Source: Streptomyces sp. NRRL F-5122 (GTDB lineage: Bacteria; Actinomycetota; Actinomycetes; Streptomycetales; Streptomycetaceae). From it: DNA of 64,000 nucleotides. Where the stretch lies: assembly GCF_001507435.1 (NCBI RefSeq), contig NZ_LMWH01000243.1:284506-348505 (forward strand), read 5' to 3'. The position numbers and the translations under genes were made by a program. The notes below the pieces were generated by a model that had not been told where the DNA came from, made no database searches, and saw only the letters and a program-made list of their open reading frames with translations. This document shows, piece after piece, positions 1 to 9,817 of the stretch. Numbering within the stretch: the first letter of the stretch is position 1; each line of letters begins with the position of its first letter.

Positions 1-34
1 CGGCCGCGTGCGGCCGTACCCCAGGAGGCAGACC

Positions 35-1699
35 ATGTCAGGACCCCGCCCCGTCCGAGCGCCGCGCGGCACGGAACTGAGCGCCCTGGGATGGCAGCAG
101 GAGGCCGCCCTGCGGATGCTGCAGAACAATCTCGACCCCGAGGTCGCCGAGCACCCCGACAAGCTCGTCGTCTACGGCGGCACCGGCAAGGCCGCGCGCG
201 ACTGGCGCTCCTTCGACGCGATGATCCGCACGCTGAAGGGCCTCAAGCAGGACGAGACGATGCTCGTCCAGTCCGGCCGTCCCGTCGGCGTCATGCAGAC
301 CCACGAGTGGGCGCCGCGCGTGCTCCTCGCCAACTCCAACCTCGTCGGCGACTGGGCCAACTGGGAGGAGTTCCGCCGGCTGGAGGCCCTCGGCCTGACC
401 ATGTACGGGCAGATGACCGCCGGTTCGTGGATCTACATCGGCACCCAGGGCATCCTCCAGGGCACCTACGAGACGTTCGCCGCCGTGGCCGCGAAGAAGT
501 TCGGCGGCACGCTCGCCGGCACCATCACCCTGACGGCCGGACTCGGCGGCATGGGCGGCGCCCAGCCGCTCGCCGTCACGATGAACGACGGCGTCGCGAT
601 CTGCATCGACTGCGACCCGCGTGCCATCGACCGCCGTATCGAGCACCGGTACCTGGACGTGAAGGCGGACTCGCTGGAGCACGCACTCCAGCTGGCCGTC
701 GAGGCGCGCGACGCCCGCCGTCCGCTGTCCATCGGCCTCCTCGGCAACGCCGCCGACCTCCTGCCGCAGCTGCTCGCCATGAGCGCGCCCATCGACATCG
801 TCACCGACCAGACCTCGGCCCACGACCCGCTGGCGTACCTGCCGACCGGCATCGCCTTCGAGGACATGGCCGACGCCGCCGCCAAGGACTCGGCCGGTTT
901 CACCACCCGCGCCCGTGAGTCGATGGCCAGGCACGTCGAGGCGATGGTCGGCTTCATGGACGCCGGAGCCGAGGTCTTCGACTACGGCAACTCGATCCGC
1001 GGTGAGGCGCAACTGGCCGGGTACGACCGTGCGTTCGCCTTCCCCGGCTTCGTCCCCGCCTACATCCGGCCCCTGTTCTGCGAGGGCAAGGGCCCCTTCC
1101 GCTGGGCGGCGCTGTCCGGCGACCCGGCCGACATCGCGAAGACCGACCGGGCGATCCTCGAGCTGTTCCCCGAGAACGAGTCCCTCGCCCGCTGGATCAA
1201 GATGGCCGGTGAGCGCGTCCACTTCCAGGGCCTGCCCGCACGCATCTGCTGGCTCGGCTACGGCGAGCGGGACAAGGCCGGTGAGCGGTTCAACGACATG
1301 GTGGCGAGCGGTGAGCTCAGCGCGCCGATCGTCATCGGCCGCGACCACCTCGACTGCGGTTCCGTCGCCTCCCCGTACCGCGAGACCGAGGCGATGCTGG
1401 ACGGCTCGGACGCGATCGCGGACTGGCCGCTGCTCAACGCCATGGTGAACGTGGCGTCCGGTGCGTCGTGGGTGTCCATCCACCACGGCGGCGGGGTCGG
1501 CATGGGCCGGTCCATCCACGCCGGACAGGTCACCGTGGCCGACGGCACCGAGCTGAGCGGCGAGAAGATCCGCCGGGTCCTCACCAACGATCCGGGCATG
1601 GGCGTCATCCGGCACGTGGACGCCGGATACGACATCGCGGAGTCCGTGGCCGGGGAGCGGGGCGTGCGGGTTCCGATGCGCGAAGGTGACGACGCGTGA
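35..1699 (+). CDS. hutU: Urocanate hydratase (urocanase)
   Basis: Converts urocanate to 4-imidazolone-5-propionate in cytosolic histidine breakdown, using tightly bound NAD+. The 554-residue protein has the normal family length. A glycine-rich NAD-binding stretch [10 protein letters not shown] lies near residues 169-178. The urocanase signature [14 protein letters not shown] is near 398-411, with the active-site Cys near 405, and the C-terminal [15 protein letters not shown] and [11 protein letters not shown] blocks are present. The start is the ATG preceded by AGGAGG at a good distance; in-frame codons further upstream lack such a site. Its stop overlaps the GTG of the next gene by 4 bp, so it heads a translationally coupled hut operon. 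The promoter lies left of the window. Identification is very secure. Confidence 0.97.
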   Translation: MSGPRPVRAPRGTELSALGWQQEAALRMLQNNLDPEVAEHPDKLVVYGGTGKAARDWRSFDAMIRTLKGLKQDETMLVQSGRPVGVMQTHEWAPRVLLANSNLVGDWANWEEFRRLEALGLTMYGQMTAGSWIYIGTQGILQGTYETFAAVAAKKFGGTLAGTITLTAGLGGMGGAQPLAVTMNDGVAICIDCDPRAIDRRIEHRYLDVKADSLEHALQLAVEARDARRPLSIGLLGNAADLLPQLLAMSAPIDIVTDQTSAHDPLAYLPTGIAFEDMADAAAKDSAGFTTRARESMARHVEAMVGFMDAGAEVFDYGNSIRGEAQLAGYDRAFAFPGFVPAYIRPLFCEGKGPFRWAALSGDPADIAKTDRAILELFPENESLARWIKMAGERVHFQGLPARICWLGYGERDKAGERFNDMVASGELSAPIVIGRDHLDCGSVASPYRETEAMLDGSDAIADWPLLNAMVNVASGASWVSIHHGGGVGMGRSIHAGQVTVADGTELSGEKIRRVLTNDPGMGVIRHVDAGYDIAESVAGERGVRVPMREGDDA

Positions 1700-2919
1700 C
1701 CTTCCACAGCATGTGGACGGAGTTGCTGCCGATCGGCCGCAGCTCCGCCTCCGGCGGTTACCGCCGCTTCGCCTGGACGGCCGCCGACAGCGAGTGCCGG
1801 GCCTGGTTCGAGGAGCAGGCCCGGAGCCGCGGGCTCGCCCACGAGGTGGACCGGAACGGCAACCAGTGGGCCTGGCTGGGGGATCCCGCAGCGGGCGACG
1901 CCGTCGTCACGGGGTCGCACCTCGACTCCGTGCCCGACGGCGGCGCCTTCGACGGTCCCCTCGGGGTCGTGTCGTCCTTCGCGGCGCTCGACGAGCTGCG
2001 CGCGCGGGGCGTGGAGTTCCGCAGACCGCTCGCCGTCGTCAACTTCGGGGACGAGGAGGGCGCGCGGTTCGGGCTCGCCTGCGTCGGGTCGCGGCTGGCC
2101 GCCGGACAGCTCACCCGTGAACAGGCGCACCGGCTCACGGACGGCGACGGCGTCACGCTGGCGCAGGCCATGGAGGCCGCCGGCCACGACCCCGACGCGA
2201 TCGGGCCCGACCCGGAGCGACTCGGGCGTATCGGGGCGTTCGTCGAACTGCACATCGAGCAGGGCCGTGCCCTCGACCTCAGCGGGGACCCGGTGGGCGT
2301 GGCCAGCGCCATCTGGCCGCACGGGCGGTGGCGGTTCGACTTCCGGGGCGAGGCCAACCACGCCGGGACCACGCGCCTGGTCGACCGGCGCGACCCCATG
2401 CTGCCGTACGCCGAGACCGTGCTCGCCGCCCGCCGCGAGGCCGCACTCGCCGGTGCCGTCGCCACCTTCGGCAAGATCGCCGTCGAACCCAACGGCGTCA
2501 ACGCCATCCCCTCGCTCGTCCGCGGCTGGCTCGACTCCCGCGCCGCCGACCAGGAGAGCCTCGACACCGTGCTGAGCGGGATCGAGAAGGCCGCCCGCGA
2601 GCACGCGGAAGCACACGGCGTCGACCTCGACGTCGTCCGTGAGTCCTTCACCCCCGTCGTGGAGTTCGACCACGTCCTGCGTGACGAACTCGCCCGCATC
2701 CTGGGCCGGGAGCAGGTGCGCGGACTCACCGTGCCCGTTCTGGGCACCGGTGCCGGGCACGACGCCGGGATCCTGTCCGGGACCGTCCCGACCGCCATGC
2801 TGTTCGTGCGCAACCCCACGGGCGTCTCGCACTCCCCGGCCGAGGACGCCGCCGAGGAGGACTGCGTCGCCGGTGTGACCGCACTCGCCGACGTACTGGA
2901 AGGGCTGGTGTGCAGGTGA
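1696..2919 (+). CDS. M20-family amidohydrolase (allantoate/N-carbamoyl amino acid hydrolase type)
   Basis: Zinc-dependent amidase of 407 residues. Metal-site motifs are all present: [11 protein letters not shown] near 72-82, [11 protein letters not shown] near 115-125, HIEQG near 186, NHAGTTR in the lid domain and [10 protein letters not shown] near 351-360. Families with this set hydrolyse allantoate, ureidoglycine or N-carbamoyl amino acids. It begins at a GTG overlapping the hutU stop (GTGA) and sits between hutU and hutF. The context therefore points to histidine degradation rather than purine catabolism. My inference is that it removes the formyl group of N-formyl-L-glutamate, the product of HutF, because no hutG is present here. 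The family call is firm; the substrate is a hypothesis. Confidence 0.9.
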   Translation: MTFHSMWTELLPIGRSSASGGYRRFAWTAADSECRAWFEEQARSRGLAHEVDRNGNQWAWLGDPAAGDAVVTGSHLDSVPDGGAFDGPLGVVSSFAALDELRARGVEFRRPLAVVNFGDEEGARFGLACVGSRLAAGQLTREQAHRLTDGDGVTLAQAMEAAGHDPDAIGPDPERLGRIGAFVELHIEQGRALDLSGDPVGVASAIWPHGRWRFDFRGEANHAGTTRLVDRRDPMLPYAETVLAARREAALAGAVATFGKIAVEPNGVNAIPSLVRGWLDSRAADQESLDTVLSGIEKAAREHAEAHGVDLDVVRESFTPVVEFDHVLRDELARILGREQVRGLTVPVLGTGAGHDAGILSGTVPTAMLFVRNPTGVSHSPAEDAAEEDCVAGVTALADVLEGLVCR

Positions 2920-4250
2920 CCCGGACGTACTGGCTGGAGCACGCCTGGCTCGACCCGGGCGTGGAGACGGGCGTCGCCCTCGAAGTGTCCGACGGCCGCG
3001 TCACCGCCGTCCGTACCGGCGTCGAAGCCCCGCCACCGGGCGCCGAGATCCTTCGCGGACTCACCCTCCCCGGGCTCGCCAACGCACACTCGCACGCCTT
3101 CCACCGCGCCCTGCGCGGAGTGGTCCAGGTGGGCTCCGGCACCTTCTGGACCTGGCGCGAGGTCATGTACTCGGTCGCCGACCGGCTGACCCCCGAGACG
3201 TACCACGCACTCGCACGCGCCGTGTACGCGGAGATGGCGCTCGCCGGTGTCACCGCGGTCGGTGAGTTCCACTACCTGCACCACGCCCCGGGCGGCACCC
3301 CCTACGCCGACCCCAACGCCATGGGCGAGGCCCTCATCGACGCCGCCGCCGAGGCCGGCATCCGCATCACCCTGCTCGACGCCGCCTACCTCTCCTCCGG
3401 ATTCGGGCAGCCGCCGAACCACCACCAGCTCCGCTTCTCCGACGGCACCGCGGAGCGCTGGGCCGAACGCTCCTCGGATCTGAAAGAGCGGGCGCACGCA
3501 CGGATCGGGGCCGCCGTGCACTCCGTACGGGCGGTTCCCGCGGGGCAGTTGGCGACGGTGGCACGCTGGGCCGAGGAACGGCGGGCCCCGCTGCATGTGC
3601 ACCTGTCCGAGCAGACGGCGGAGAACGACGCCTGCCACCGGGCCCACGGCTGCACACCCACGCGACTGCTCGCCGACCACGGAGTCCTCGGCCCGCGCAC
3701 CACCGGTGTGCACAACACCCATCTCACCGACGAGGACATCCGGTTGATCGGGGCCGGCTCCACGGGCACCTGCATGTGCCCGACGACGGAGCGGGACCTC
3801 GCCGACGGCATCGGCCCGGCCATGGCCCTGCAGGCGGCCGGCTCCCCCCTCTCGCTCGGCTCCGACAGCCACGCCGTCATCGACCTCCTCGAGGAGGCGC
3901 GCGCGATGGAGCTCGACGAGCGGCTGCGCACCCGCACCCGGGGTCACTGGACCGCGGCGAGCCTGCTGCGGGCTGCCTCCGCCGACGGGCACGCGGCGCT
4001 CGGCTGGCAGGACGCGGGCGTCCTGGAGCCCGGGGCGCTCGCCGACTTCACGACGATCGCGCTCGATTCGGTCAGGACCGCGGGACCGCCGCCGGGGCTG
4101 GGCGCCGAGACGGCGGTATTCGCCGCGACCGCGGCGGACGTGCGCCATACGGTCGTAGGCGGTCGGCATGTCGTGCGCGACGGGGCGCACACACGTCTGC
4201 CGGATGTACCACGGGCGCTGGCGGACGCCGTCCAGGCGCTGCGCTCCTGA
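2910..4250 (+). CDS. hutF: Formimidoylglutamate deiminase
   Basis: Hydrolyses N-formimino-L-glutamate to N-formyl-L-glutamate plus ammonia. It is a 446-residue metal-dependent amidohydrolase with the HxH motif in NAHSHAFHR near 63-71. Further barrel motifs are [18 protein letters not shown] and [10 protein letters not shown], the last carrying the catalytic Asp. Length and motifs match HutF better than guanine or atrazine deaminases, and the neighbours hutU and hutI settle it. Two starts are possible. GTG 2910 overlaps the upstream gene by 10 bp, while GTG 2916 gives the usual 4-bp GTGA coupling. I give the longer form, but 2916 is equally plausible. Confidence 0.93.
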   Translation: MQVTRTYWLEHAWLDPGVETGVALEVSDGRVTAVRTGVEAPPPGAEILRGLTLPGLANAHSHAFHRALRGVVQVGSGTFWTWREVMYSVADRLTPETYHALARAVYAEMALAGVTAVGEFHYLHHAPGGTPYADPNAMGEALIDAAAEAGIRITLLDAAYLSSGFGQPPNHHQLRFSDGTAERWAERSSDLKERAHARIGAAVHSVRAVPAGQLATVARWAEERRAPLHVHLSEQTAENDACHRAHGCTPTRLLADHGVLGPRTTGVHNTHLTDEDIRLIGAGSTGTCMCPTTERDLADGIGPAMALQAAGSPLSLGSDSHAVIDLLEEARAMELDERLRTRTRGHWTAASLLRAASADGHAALGWQDAGVLEPGALADFTTIALDSVRTAGPPPGLGAETAVFAATAADVRHTVVGGRHVVRDGAHTRLPDVPRALADAVQALRS

Positions 4251-4285
4251 CACCCGAAACCGGCCCGGTCACCCACGAGGAACCC

Positions 4286-5461
4286 ATGAGCAGCACGGTC
4301 ATCACCAACATCGCCAGCCTGGTCACCAACGACCCCTCCCGCGAGAGCGCGGACTCCCCCCTCGGGCTGATCCAGCACGCGGCCGTCGTCATCGACGGCG
4401 ACCGCATCGCCTGGGTCGGTGAGTCGAGCAGCGCACCCGCCGCCGACAACCGGGTCGACGTCGGCGGCCGGGCGGTGATCCCGGGCTTCGTCGACTCCCA
4501 CTCGCACCTGGTCTTCGCGGGCGACCGCACGCAGGAGTTCAACGCCCGCATGTCGGGCCGCAGCTACTCGGCGGGCGGCATCCGCACCACCGTGGCCGCA
4601 ACGCGGGCGGCGACGGACGGGGAACTGGAGGCCAACCTCGTCCGCTACCTCTCCGAGGCGCTCCGCCAGGGCACCACCACCTTCGAGACCAAGTCCGGCT
4701 ACGGACTGACGGTCGAGGACGAGGCACGCGCGCTGCGCATCGCGTCCGCGCACACGGACGAGGTCACCTACCTCGGTGCCCACATCGTCTCCCCGGACTA
4801 CGCCGACGACCCCGCCGGATACGTGGCGCTGGTCACCGGCGAGATGCTCGAGGCGTGTGCGCCGCACGCGCGGTGGATCGACGTCTTCTGTGAGAAGGGC
4901 GCCTTCGACGGGGACCAGGCCCGTGCGGTCCTGACCGCGGGGAAGCGCAGGGGACTGCAGCCCCGGGTCCACGCCAACCAGTTGTCGTACGGCCCGGGCG
5001 TCCAGCTGGCCGTGGAACTCGACGCTGCCAGCGCCGACCACTGCACGCATCTGACGGACGCCGACGTGGACGCGCTCGCCCAGGGCAGCACGGTCGCCAC
5101 GCTCCTGCCCGGCGCCGAGTTCTCGACCCGCGCCGAGTGGCCGAACGCCCGCCGCCTCCTCGACGCGGGCGCGACGGTGGCGCTGTCGACGGACTGCAAC
5201 CCGGGCTCGTCCTTCACGTCCTCGGTGCCGTTCTGCATCGCCCTGGCCGTCCGGGACATGGGCATGACCCCGGACGAGGCGGTCTGGTCGGCCACCGCGG
5301 GCGGCGCCCGCGCCCTGCGCCGCACGGACGTCGGCCGGCTGGCCCCGGGCGCGTACGCGGACCTCGCGGTCCTCGACGCCCCGAGCCATGTCCATCTGGC
5401 CTACCGGCCGGGCGTGCCCCTCGTCACCGAGGTGTGGCGGCGCGGCAGCCGCGTGGCCTGA
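4286..5461 (+). CDS. hutI: Imidazolonepropionase
   Basis: Hydrolyses 4-imidazolone-5-propionate to N-formimino-L-glutamate, the step between HutU and HutF. The 391-residue amidohydrolase has [17 protein letters not shown] near 67-83 (metal HxH) and ETKSGYGL near 134. HANQL and the [11 protein letters not shown] loop follow, typical of HutI. The ATG start is preceded by an ACGAGG ribosome site 35 bp after the hutF stop. The reading frame stays open far upstream inside hutF, but that part has no similarity to the family and is not coding. This is the last gene of the hut operon, and a hairpin follows at 5472-5508. The histidine ammonia-lyase gene is not in the window. Confidence 0.96.
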   Translation: MSSTVITNIASLVTNDPSRESADSPLGLIQHAAVVIDGDRIAWVGESSSAPAADNRVDVGGRAVIPGFVDSHSHLVFAGDRTQEFNARMSGRSYSAGGIRTTVAATRAATDGELEANLVRYLSEALRQGTTTFETKSGYGLTVEDEARALRIASAHTDEVTYLGAHIVSPDYADDPAGYVALVTGEMLEACAPHARWIDVFCEKGAFDGDQARAVLTAGKRRGLQPRVHANQLSYGPGVQLAVELDAASADHCTHLTDADVDALAQGSTVATLLPGAEFSTRAEWPNARRLLDAGATVALSTDCNPGSSFTSSVPFCIALAVRDMGMTPDEAVWSATAGGARALRRTDVGRLAPGAYADLAVLDAPSHVHLAYRPGVPLVTEVWRRGSRVA

Positions 5462-5471
5462 CCGGGTGCGC

Positions 5472-5508
5472 GGGCCGGCGGCCTCAGCCGGTCAGGAGGC
5501 CCCGGCCC
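5472..5508. terminator. Stem-loop between convergent hutI and the ECF-like gene
   Basis: Arms GGGCCGGCGGCCTC and GAGGCCCCGGCCC pair with one bulge around a short loop. It lies between two convergent genes and overlaps the end of the minus-strand one, so it could serve both. There is no U-tract, as is usual in Streptomyces. Confidence 0.55.
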
Positions 5509-7064
5509 GCCACCGCTGAGCCGTGCCGCCGGTCAGTGGCCGCAGCGACAGACCGCCGTCCTCGTCCGGGGTGAGCGCGGTCCCGACGGCGATCTCCGGG
5601 CGGACGACTCCGTCGTCGTCGACGGTGAAGCGGAGGTTCTGGCCGTTGCGGCCGTGGACGGAGTCGCAGTGCCAGATGCCCACGCCGTTGTCCACCGAGC
5701 CGCGGCTGTCCAGGCAGAAGTCGGGATCGGCCGACGACTGCAGCACGCTGCGTCCGGAGTCGAAGCGCCACCGCTGGCTCGATGAGGACGTGCAGGGGAC
5801 GACGGCCACGTCCGTGCCGTTGTCGAAGCCGTCGGCGACCTCCAGGCACAGGCCCGAGGCGGCGTTCACGACCTGTGCGAAGGAGCCGTCGGGCGCGTGT
5901 GCCGTGGGAGTGGGTTTCGGCGTCGGCTTCGGCGGCCTGGAACTCCTCGTCGGCGACGGGTGCTTGGAGGCGGCCGAGGACGAGGGCGACGGCGTCGGCG
6001 AGGCCGGGGGGTGCACCGAGACCGTCGCGGTGACGGTCACCGCGGGCGGCTGCCGCGGGGTGCCGACGGAGGCGTCCGCCGCGTGCCGGCCCGGCGTGCC
6101 CTGTGAGGACAGCAGGAAGACCAGCAGTGGTGCCAGGGCCAGGCCGAGGGCCGCCGAGGCCAGGGCGAGCCGGCGTCCGGGCGGCCAGGTCGCCTCGGCC
6201 GCTCGCGGATGGGCGGGCGGCTCGCTCGTGCCGTGCTCGACGTAGGCCGTGCCGCCCCACGGCAGCAGTCCCTCGGCCAGCGCGGTGCGCGGGGCGTCCC
6301 GCAGCGCGGTGAGTTCCTCGTAGGCGGCCGTGCAGTGCGCGCACCGGGCCATATGGGCGTGCAGGTCACCGCTGAACCGGGGGTTGTCGGGCCGTACCGA
6401 CTCCTCGATCAGCCGCCGGAAGTCCCCGCAACGCGGATCGTCCGAGGCGGCGAGACGGGACCTCAGACAGGCGTGGCCCATGGCGTTGAGCGCCTGTTCG
6501 GTGCCGTACTCCACGTCCTCCCGTCCGAGTCCGAGGAATCCCGCCGTCCTGTCCGCGCTCTCCCCCTCCACGACGCCGTACCAGATCAGGCCCTGGGTGC
6601 GGGAGGCCAGGGACTGGAACGCGGGGAGCACGGGCGGGACCGGACCGCCGGGGCCGGCCGTGTTCATCACCAGGAGCAGACCTGCGTCGAGGCCGGCGGC
6701 CCGCTCGTCCGTGGCCCACGACAGGGCCGACCGGACGGTCAGCAGCAGGAGTCGGTGCCGCCAGGGGAGGCCCGGGTCGATACCGCGCGCCGTCTCGCGC
6801 GCCGCGAGGGTGAGGGCCTGTCCGGCCAGTTGCCGCGCGGCCGGTTCGCTCGTGGTGCACAGTCGCGTAGGCCAGGACCGAGTGCCGGTGGCGGGTGCGC
6901 AGTTCCTGCAGTGCCTGGTACGAGGTCGCGGTGTCGGCGCGGAGCAACTCGGTGAGCCGTGCGTCGGACGGGCCGAAGGCCACGGCGCCCGCGGTGTCCG
7001 CTTCGGACGTCCCGGCCCCGGCTTCGGTCCCGGCGCCGCTGTCCGTCCCGTCGGCCCGAGTCAT
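5492..7064 (-). pseudogene. ECF sigma-like / zinc-finger anti-sigma / ricin-lectin fusion, frameshifted
   Basis: Read in two frames, this encodes one protein of about 520 residues. The N-terminal part (start ATG 7064, preceded by GAGGAGG) has a helical sigma region 2-like segment ending LAYA. A frame change at about 6860-6866 follows, and the second frame resumes with LCTTSEPAARQLAGQA and continues unbroken to 5492. Domains in order are a sigma region 2-like part, a sigma region 4-like part (FQSLASRTQGLIWYG), a zf-HC2 motif HMARCAHC, one membrane span (LALASAALGLALAPLLVFLL) and a Pro/Ser/Thr-rich linker. A ricin-type beta-trefoil with two cysteine pairs and SQRWRF and AQRWR repeats closes the protein. 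The sequence needs one base fewer, or two more, at the junction. It is either a real disruption or an assembly error in a GCG run. The adjacent sigI locus suggests a regulatory role, possibly linking carbohydrate sensing to transcription. Confidence 0.75.
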
Positions 7065-7158
7065 CCGCCCGCCTCCTCGCACCCCGGCGACGCCGCTCGC
7101 CGCGCTCCTGACCTACCGACCAGTTTGGGGGTGACCATAGTGGTGGACCGAGGCCCGC

Positions 7159-7176
7159 GGGGAAAGAGGTTTCCCC
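7159..7176. other. Small hairpin upstream of the ECF-like gene
   Basis: Perfect 7-bp arms GGGGAAA and TTTCCCC flank a 4-nt loop, about 95 bp upstream of the ATG at 7064. It could be a transcript hairpin or a regulator site; nothing further is visible. Confidence 0.3.
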
Positions 7177-7233
7177 GGGTAACAGGGGCGTCCCGACGGC
7201 TGCGGCGCGGGACGTCCGGGCGCGGACAGCAGT

Positions 7234-7263
7234 CCGTCCGGTGCCCTTGCGGGCACCGGACGG
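7234..7263 (-). terminator. Terminator of the sigI-type gene
   Basis: A perfect 13-bp stem (CCGTCCGGTGCCC with its complement) and a TTGC loop begin 21 bp after the stop of the minus-strand sigma gene. It separates that gene from the next minus-strand unit. Confidence 0.75.
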
Positions 7264-7283
7264 AAGCGGTCACGTGGAGGCCG

Positions 7284-8216
7284 TCACTCCTCGACGGTGA
7301 GTCCCTTGCGCAGACGCACAAGTGTCCGGGACAGCAATCGCGACACGTGCATCTGGGAGATGCCCAGTTCGTCGCCGATCTCCGACTGCGTCATGTTGGC
7401 GTAGAAGCGCAGCGAGAGGATCTTCCGGTCGCGCGGCGCCAGTTCGGCGATCAGCGGCTTCAACGACTCGACGTACTCGATGCCTTCGAGCCCATGGTCC
7501 TCGTAGCCGATGCGGTCCGCGAGCGTGCCCTCGGAGTCGTTCTCCTCGGGCTGCGCGTCGAGGGAGCTCGCCGTGTAGGCGTTCGACGCCGCCATGCCCT
7601 CGACGACCTCGTCGTTGGAGATGCCGAGGCGTTCGGCCAGCTCGGCGACCGTCGGCGCGCGGTCCAGCTTCTGGGCGAGATCGTCGCCGGCCTTCGCGAG
7701 GTCGAGGCGGAGTTCCTGCAGCCGGCGCGGCACCCGCACGGACCACGACGTGTCGCGGAAGAAGCGCTTGATCTCGCCGATGATCGTCGGCATCGCGAAG
7801 GTGGGGAACTCCACACCGCGGCTGAGCTCGAAGCGGTCGATGGCCTTGATCAGACCGATCGTGCCGACCTGGATGATGTCCTCCATCGGCTCGCTGCGCG
7901 AACGGAAGCGCGACGCGGCGAATTTCACCAGGGCGAGGTTCAGCTCGACGAGCGTGTTGCGCACGTACGAGTACTCGTGCGTGCCTTCCTCGAGCGACTC
8001 CAGCCGCTGGAAGAGCGTCTTGGACAGAGCTCGCGCGTCCACCGCTCCCACCTCGTCGTACGGGGGGATCTCCGGAAGGCCCTCGAGGCCCTCGAGGCCT
8101 TCGGGCTCGGTGAGACCGTTCTGCTGGGCGAGGTGGTCGGTGTGGTCGTGCGGTTGTGCCGGGGGGAGTGCCGACGTCGCCCTCTGGGTCTGCGATGCGT
8201 CGAGCCGGGGTGACAT
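7284..8216 (-). CDS. sigI: SigB/SigF-family RNA polymerase sigma factor
   Basis: Stress/developmental sigma factor of the SigB-SigF-SigG class, 310 residues from the chosen ATG. Region 2 is clear (LVKFAASRFRSRSEPMEDI followed by QVGTIGLIKAIDRFE and FPTFAMPTIIGEIKRFFRD). Region 3 follows (VPRRLQELRLDLAKA), and region 4 ends with the helix-turn-helix QSEIGDELGISQMHVSRLLS. The N-terminus is a low-complexity extension with a LEGLEGL repeat. GGAGGA lies just upstream of ATG 8216; a longer form from 8240 lacks a good site. The gene is divergent from a STAS antagonist and an ATP-binding anti-sigma gene, the layout of sigI with arsI and prsI in S. coelicolor. The symbol rests on that context and on recalled synteny. 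Confidence 0.9.
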   Translation of the reverse strand: MSPRLDASQTQRATSALPPAQPHDHTDHLAQQNGLTEPEGLEGLEGLPEIPPYDEVGAVDARALSKTLFQRLESLEEGTHEYSYVRNTLVELNLALVKFAASRFRSRSEPMEDIIQVGTIGLIKAIDRFELSRGVEFPTFAMPTIIGEIKRFFRDTSWSVRVPRRLQELRLDLAKAGDDLAQKLDRAPTVAELAERLGISNDEVVEGMAASNAYTASSLDAQPEENDSEGTLADRIGYEDHGLEGIEYVESLKPLIAELAPRDRKILSLRFYANMTQSEIGDELGISQMHVSRLLSRTLVRLRKGLTVEE

Positions 8217-8465
8217 GATGTCCTCCATCGTTCTCGGCATATGGCTGCCGATGCCAATACGTGCACTACGGTGTGCGGCGCCTCCGAAGCCGGCCGTGTC
8301 GAATGGCTGTACCTCTAGCCCTACCCGCTTTTGTCACCCCACCGCAAGTGCATTCTGTTGGTAAATGTCCGAATTAGTGGGGTTGTTCGGGTGTCAAGGG
8401 GCGTGAGGAAGGCGTAATGTTCGAGGGCGTCCATCAACAGCCACGACGGTCGGGAGAGAGACGGC
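8217..8465. promoter_or_regulatory. Divergent promoter region between sigI and arsI genes
   Basis: A 249-bp spacer, AT-richer than its surroundings. On the minus strand a TTGACA box (8397-8392) faces a TAATTC-like hexamer with a short 15-nt spacer. No convincing SigB-type GTTT/GGGTAA pair is visible on either strand. It must hold the start sites of both divergent units, but I cannot place them confidently. Confidence 0.4.
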
Positions 8466-8834
8466 ATGGACCGCGGGACGGTCGGCAGCGCACAGTCGGG
8501 CCGGCTTCTGGTCGAGGTGCGGCAGGAGGGCACGAGTGCTGTCGTGACCCCGGCGGGTGAGTTGGATCACCACACCGCCGACCTGTTGCGTGAACCACTC
8601 GAGGACTGCCTGGGCAAGGGGTTCTCGCGCCTGGTCGTGGACTGCTCACGCCTGGAGTTCTGCGACTCCACCGGGCTGAACGTGCTGCTCGGCGCCCGGC
8701 TGAAGGCCGAGGCCGCGGGTGGAGGGGTCCATCTGGTGGGCATGCAGCCCGTGGTGGCGCGGGTCTTCGCGATCACCGGTGCGGATGCCGTCTTCACCGT
8801 CCACGACACGCTGGACACGGCCTTGGCCGACTGA
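8466..8834 (+). CDS. arsI: STAS-domain anti-sigma factor antagonist
   Basis: A single STAS domain fills this 122-residue protein. The conserved phosphorylation site is in EFCDSTGLNVLLGAR near residues 65-79, with the Ser available. By family precedent (SpoIIAA/RsbV, BldG) the unphosphorylated form sequesters a cognate anti-sigma kinase, and phosphorylation releases it. The gene starts at an ATG after GGGAGAGAGA. It is transcribed away from the sigma gene and precedes the probable partner anti-sigma gene by 252 bp. That distance and the inverted repeat at 8864-8890 suggest the two are not simply translationally coupled. Confidence 0.9.
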   Translation: MDRGTVGSAQSGRLLVEVRQEGTSAVVTPAGELDHHTADLLREPLEDCLGKGFSRLVVDCSRLEFCDSTGLNVLLGARLKAEAAGGGVHLVGMQPVVARVFAITGADAVFTVHDTLDTALAD

Positions 8835-8863
8835 TGTGGCCGGGGGGTCATCGGATGTCACTG

Positions 8864-8890
8864 TGTGACCAGCGCGTTACGCGCGTCACA
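8864..8890. repeat. Inverted repeat after arsI
   Basis: Outer arms TGTGAC and GTCACA enclose inner arms GCGCG and CGCGC around TTA, with two unpaired bases on the left side. It begins 30 bp after the arsI stop. It may end part of the arsI transcript, attenuate readthrough into prsI, or bind a dimeric regulator. Confidence 0.45.
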
Positions 8891-9086
8891 GGTTCCGGGC
8901 TGAATCCATGGGTGTTCCGGCCGCGCGGTCGGGCAGGAGACATGCTGAATATGTCGGCAGCCGGGACGAAAGCCGCAGGAAGCGTCCCTCTACGTGAACG
9001 GCACAAGGAACAACTGACGGTAATGCCGTCCATCCACGTACTGAGTCTTGAATCGTGAACTGGCGAATCGGTGAGGTGAAGCGCTG

Positions 9087-9629
9087 ATGAGCACCACCCG
9101 GCCCTACTCGCCGGGCGACCGCGGCCCCGAGCCCAGCGGCGCTTCCGGAACGCCCGTGGAGGGTCCGTCCGGCGGGGGTGCGTCCTCGGCTGCGCGCGAG
9201 CAGGGTGTCCCGCCGCCTGGCCGGCGGGTGCGCAGGCTGAGCCTCGCGGGCGAGAGCGGTGTCGTCCCGCTCGCGCGCGACTTCACCCGCCAGGCGCTGT
9301 ACGCGTGGGGCTGGCTGCCGGCCGCCGGCGCCGATCAGCGGGCCGCCGCCGAGGACGTGCTGCTCGTCGTCTCCGAGCTCGTCACCAACGCGTGTCTGCA
9401 CGCCGAGGGGCCGGAGGAGCTGTGGATCGCGTGCGACAACAAGGTGCTGCGGATCGAGGTCTCCGACCGGGGGGCGGGTCAGCCCGCGCCGCGCAACCCG
9501 CACCGCGCCGGACGCCCCGGCGGACACGGGATGTTCATCGTGCAGCGACTCTGCCTCGACTGGGGGGTCGCGCGCACGCCGGGGGTCGCCGGCAAGAGGG
9601 TGTGGGCGGAACTCGGCGCTCCCGCCTAG
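9087..9629 (+). CDS. prsI: ATP-binding anti-sigma factor (RsbW/SpoIIAB-like)
   Basis: A GHKL-type HATPase of 180 residues. The first 50 residues are Gly/Pro/Ser-rich and probably disordered. The N-box is in LLVVSELVTNACLHAEG near 92-108, the G1-like motif in EVSDRGAGQPAP, and the G2-like region in GRPGGHGMFIVQRLC. Such proteins bind a SigB/SigF-class sigma factor and phosphorylate the STAS antagonist. The start ATG follows a GGTGAGG site. Neighbouring arsI and sigI make it the natural partner-switching kinase of this locus. The family call is firm; the pairing is inferred from position. Confidence 0.88.
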   Translation: MSTTRPYSPGDRGPEPSGASGTPVEGPSGGGASSAAREQGVPPPGRRVRRLSLAGESGVVPLARDFTRQALYAWGWLPAAGADQRAAAEDVLLVVSELVTNACLHAEGPEELWIACDNKVLRIEVSDRGAGQPAPRNPHRAGRPGGHGMFIVQRLCLDWGVARTPGVAGKRVWAELGAPA

Positions 9630-9817
9630 TGTCGTCCGTACCCGTCTGCCGCTCACCCTCGGTGGCCCCAGTTCGAACCCTTCTTCGTACGACGCCGCAC
9701 ACATCACTTCCCTCGCGCCGGATCGCCACAGATCCGGTGTGCGCTGTGTCTTCCCTCGGTAAGGGCCCGGGCGTACCTTGACGGCCGATCTGATGGGTCG
9801 TCAGGAACGAGGGGACC

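Noticed and set aside
38..1615. Long minus-strand open frame opposite hutU, and similar long frames opposite most genes
   Set aside because: In DNA of this GC content antisense frames stay open by codon bias. The translations are His/Arg/Gly/Val-rich with no motif, and the plus-strand gene is certain.
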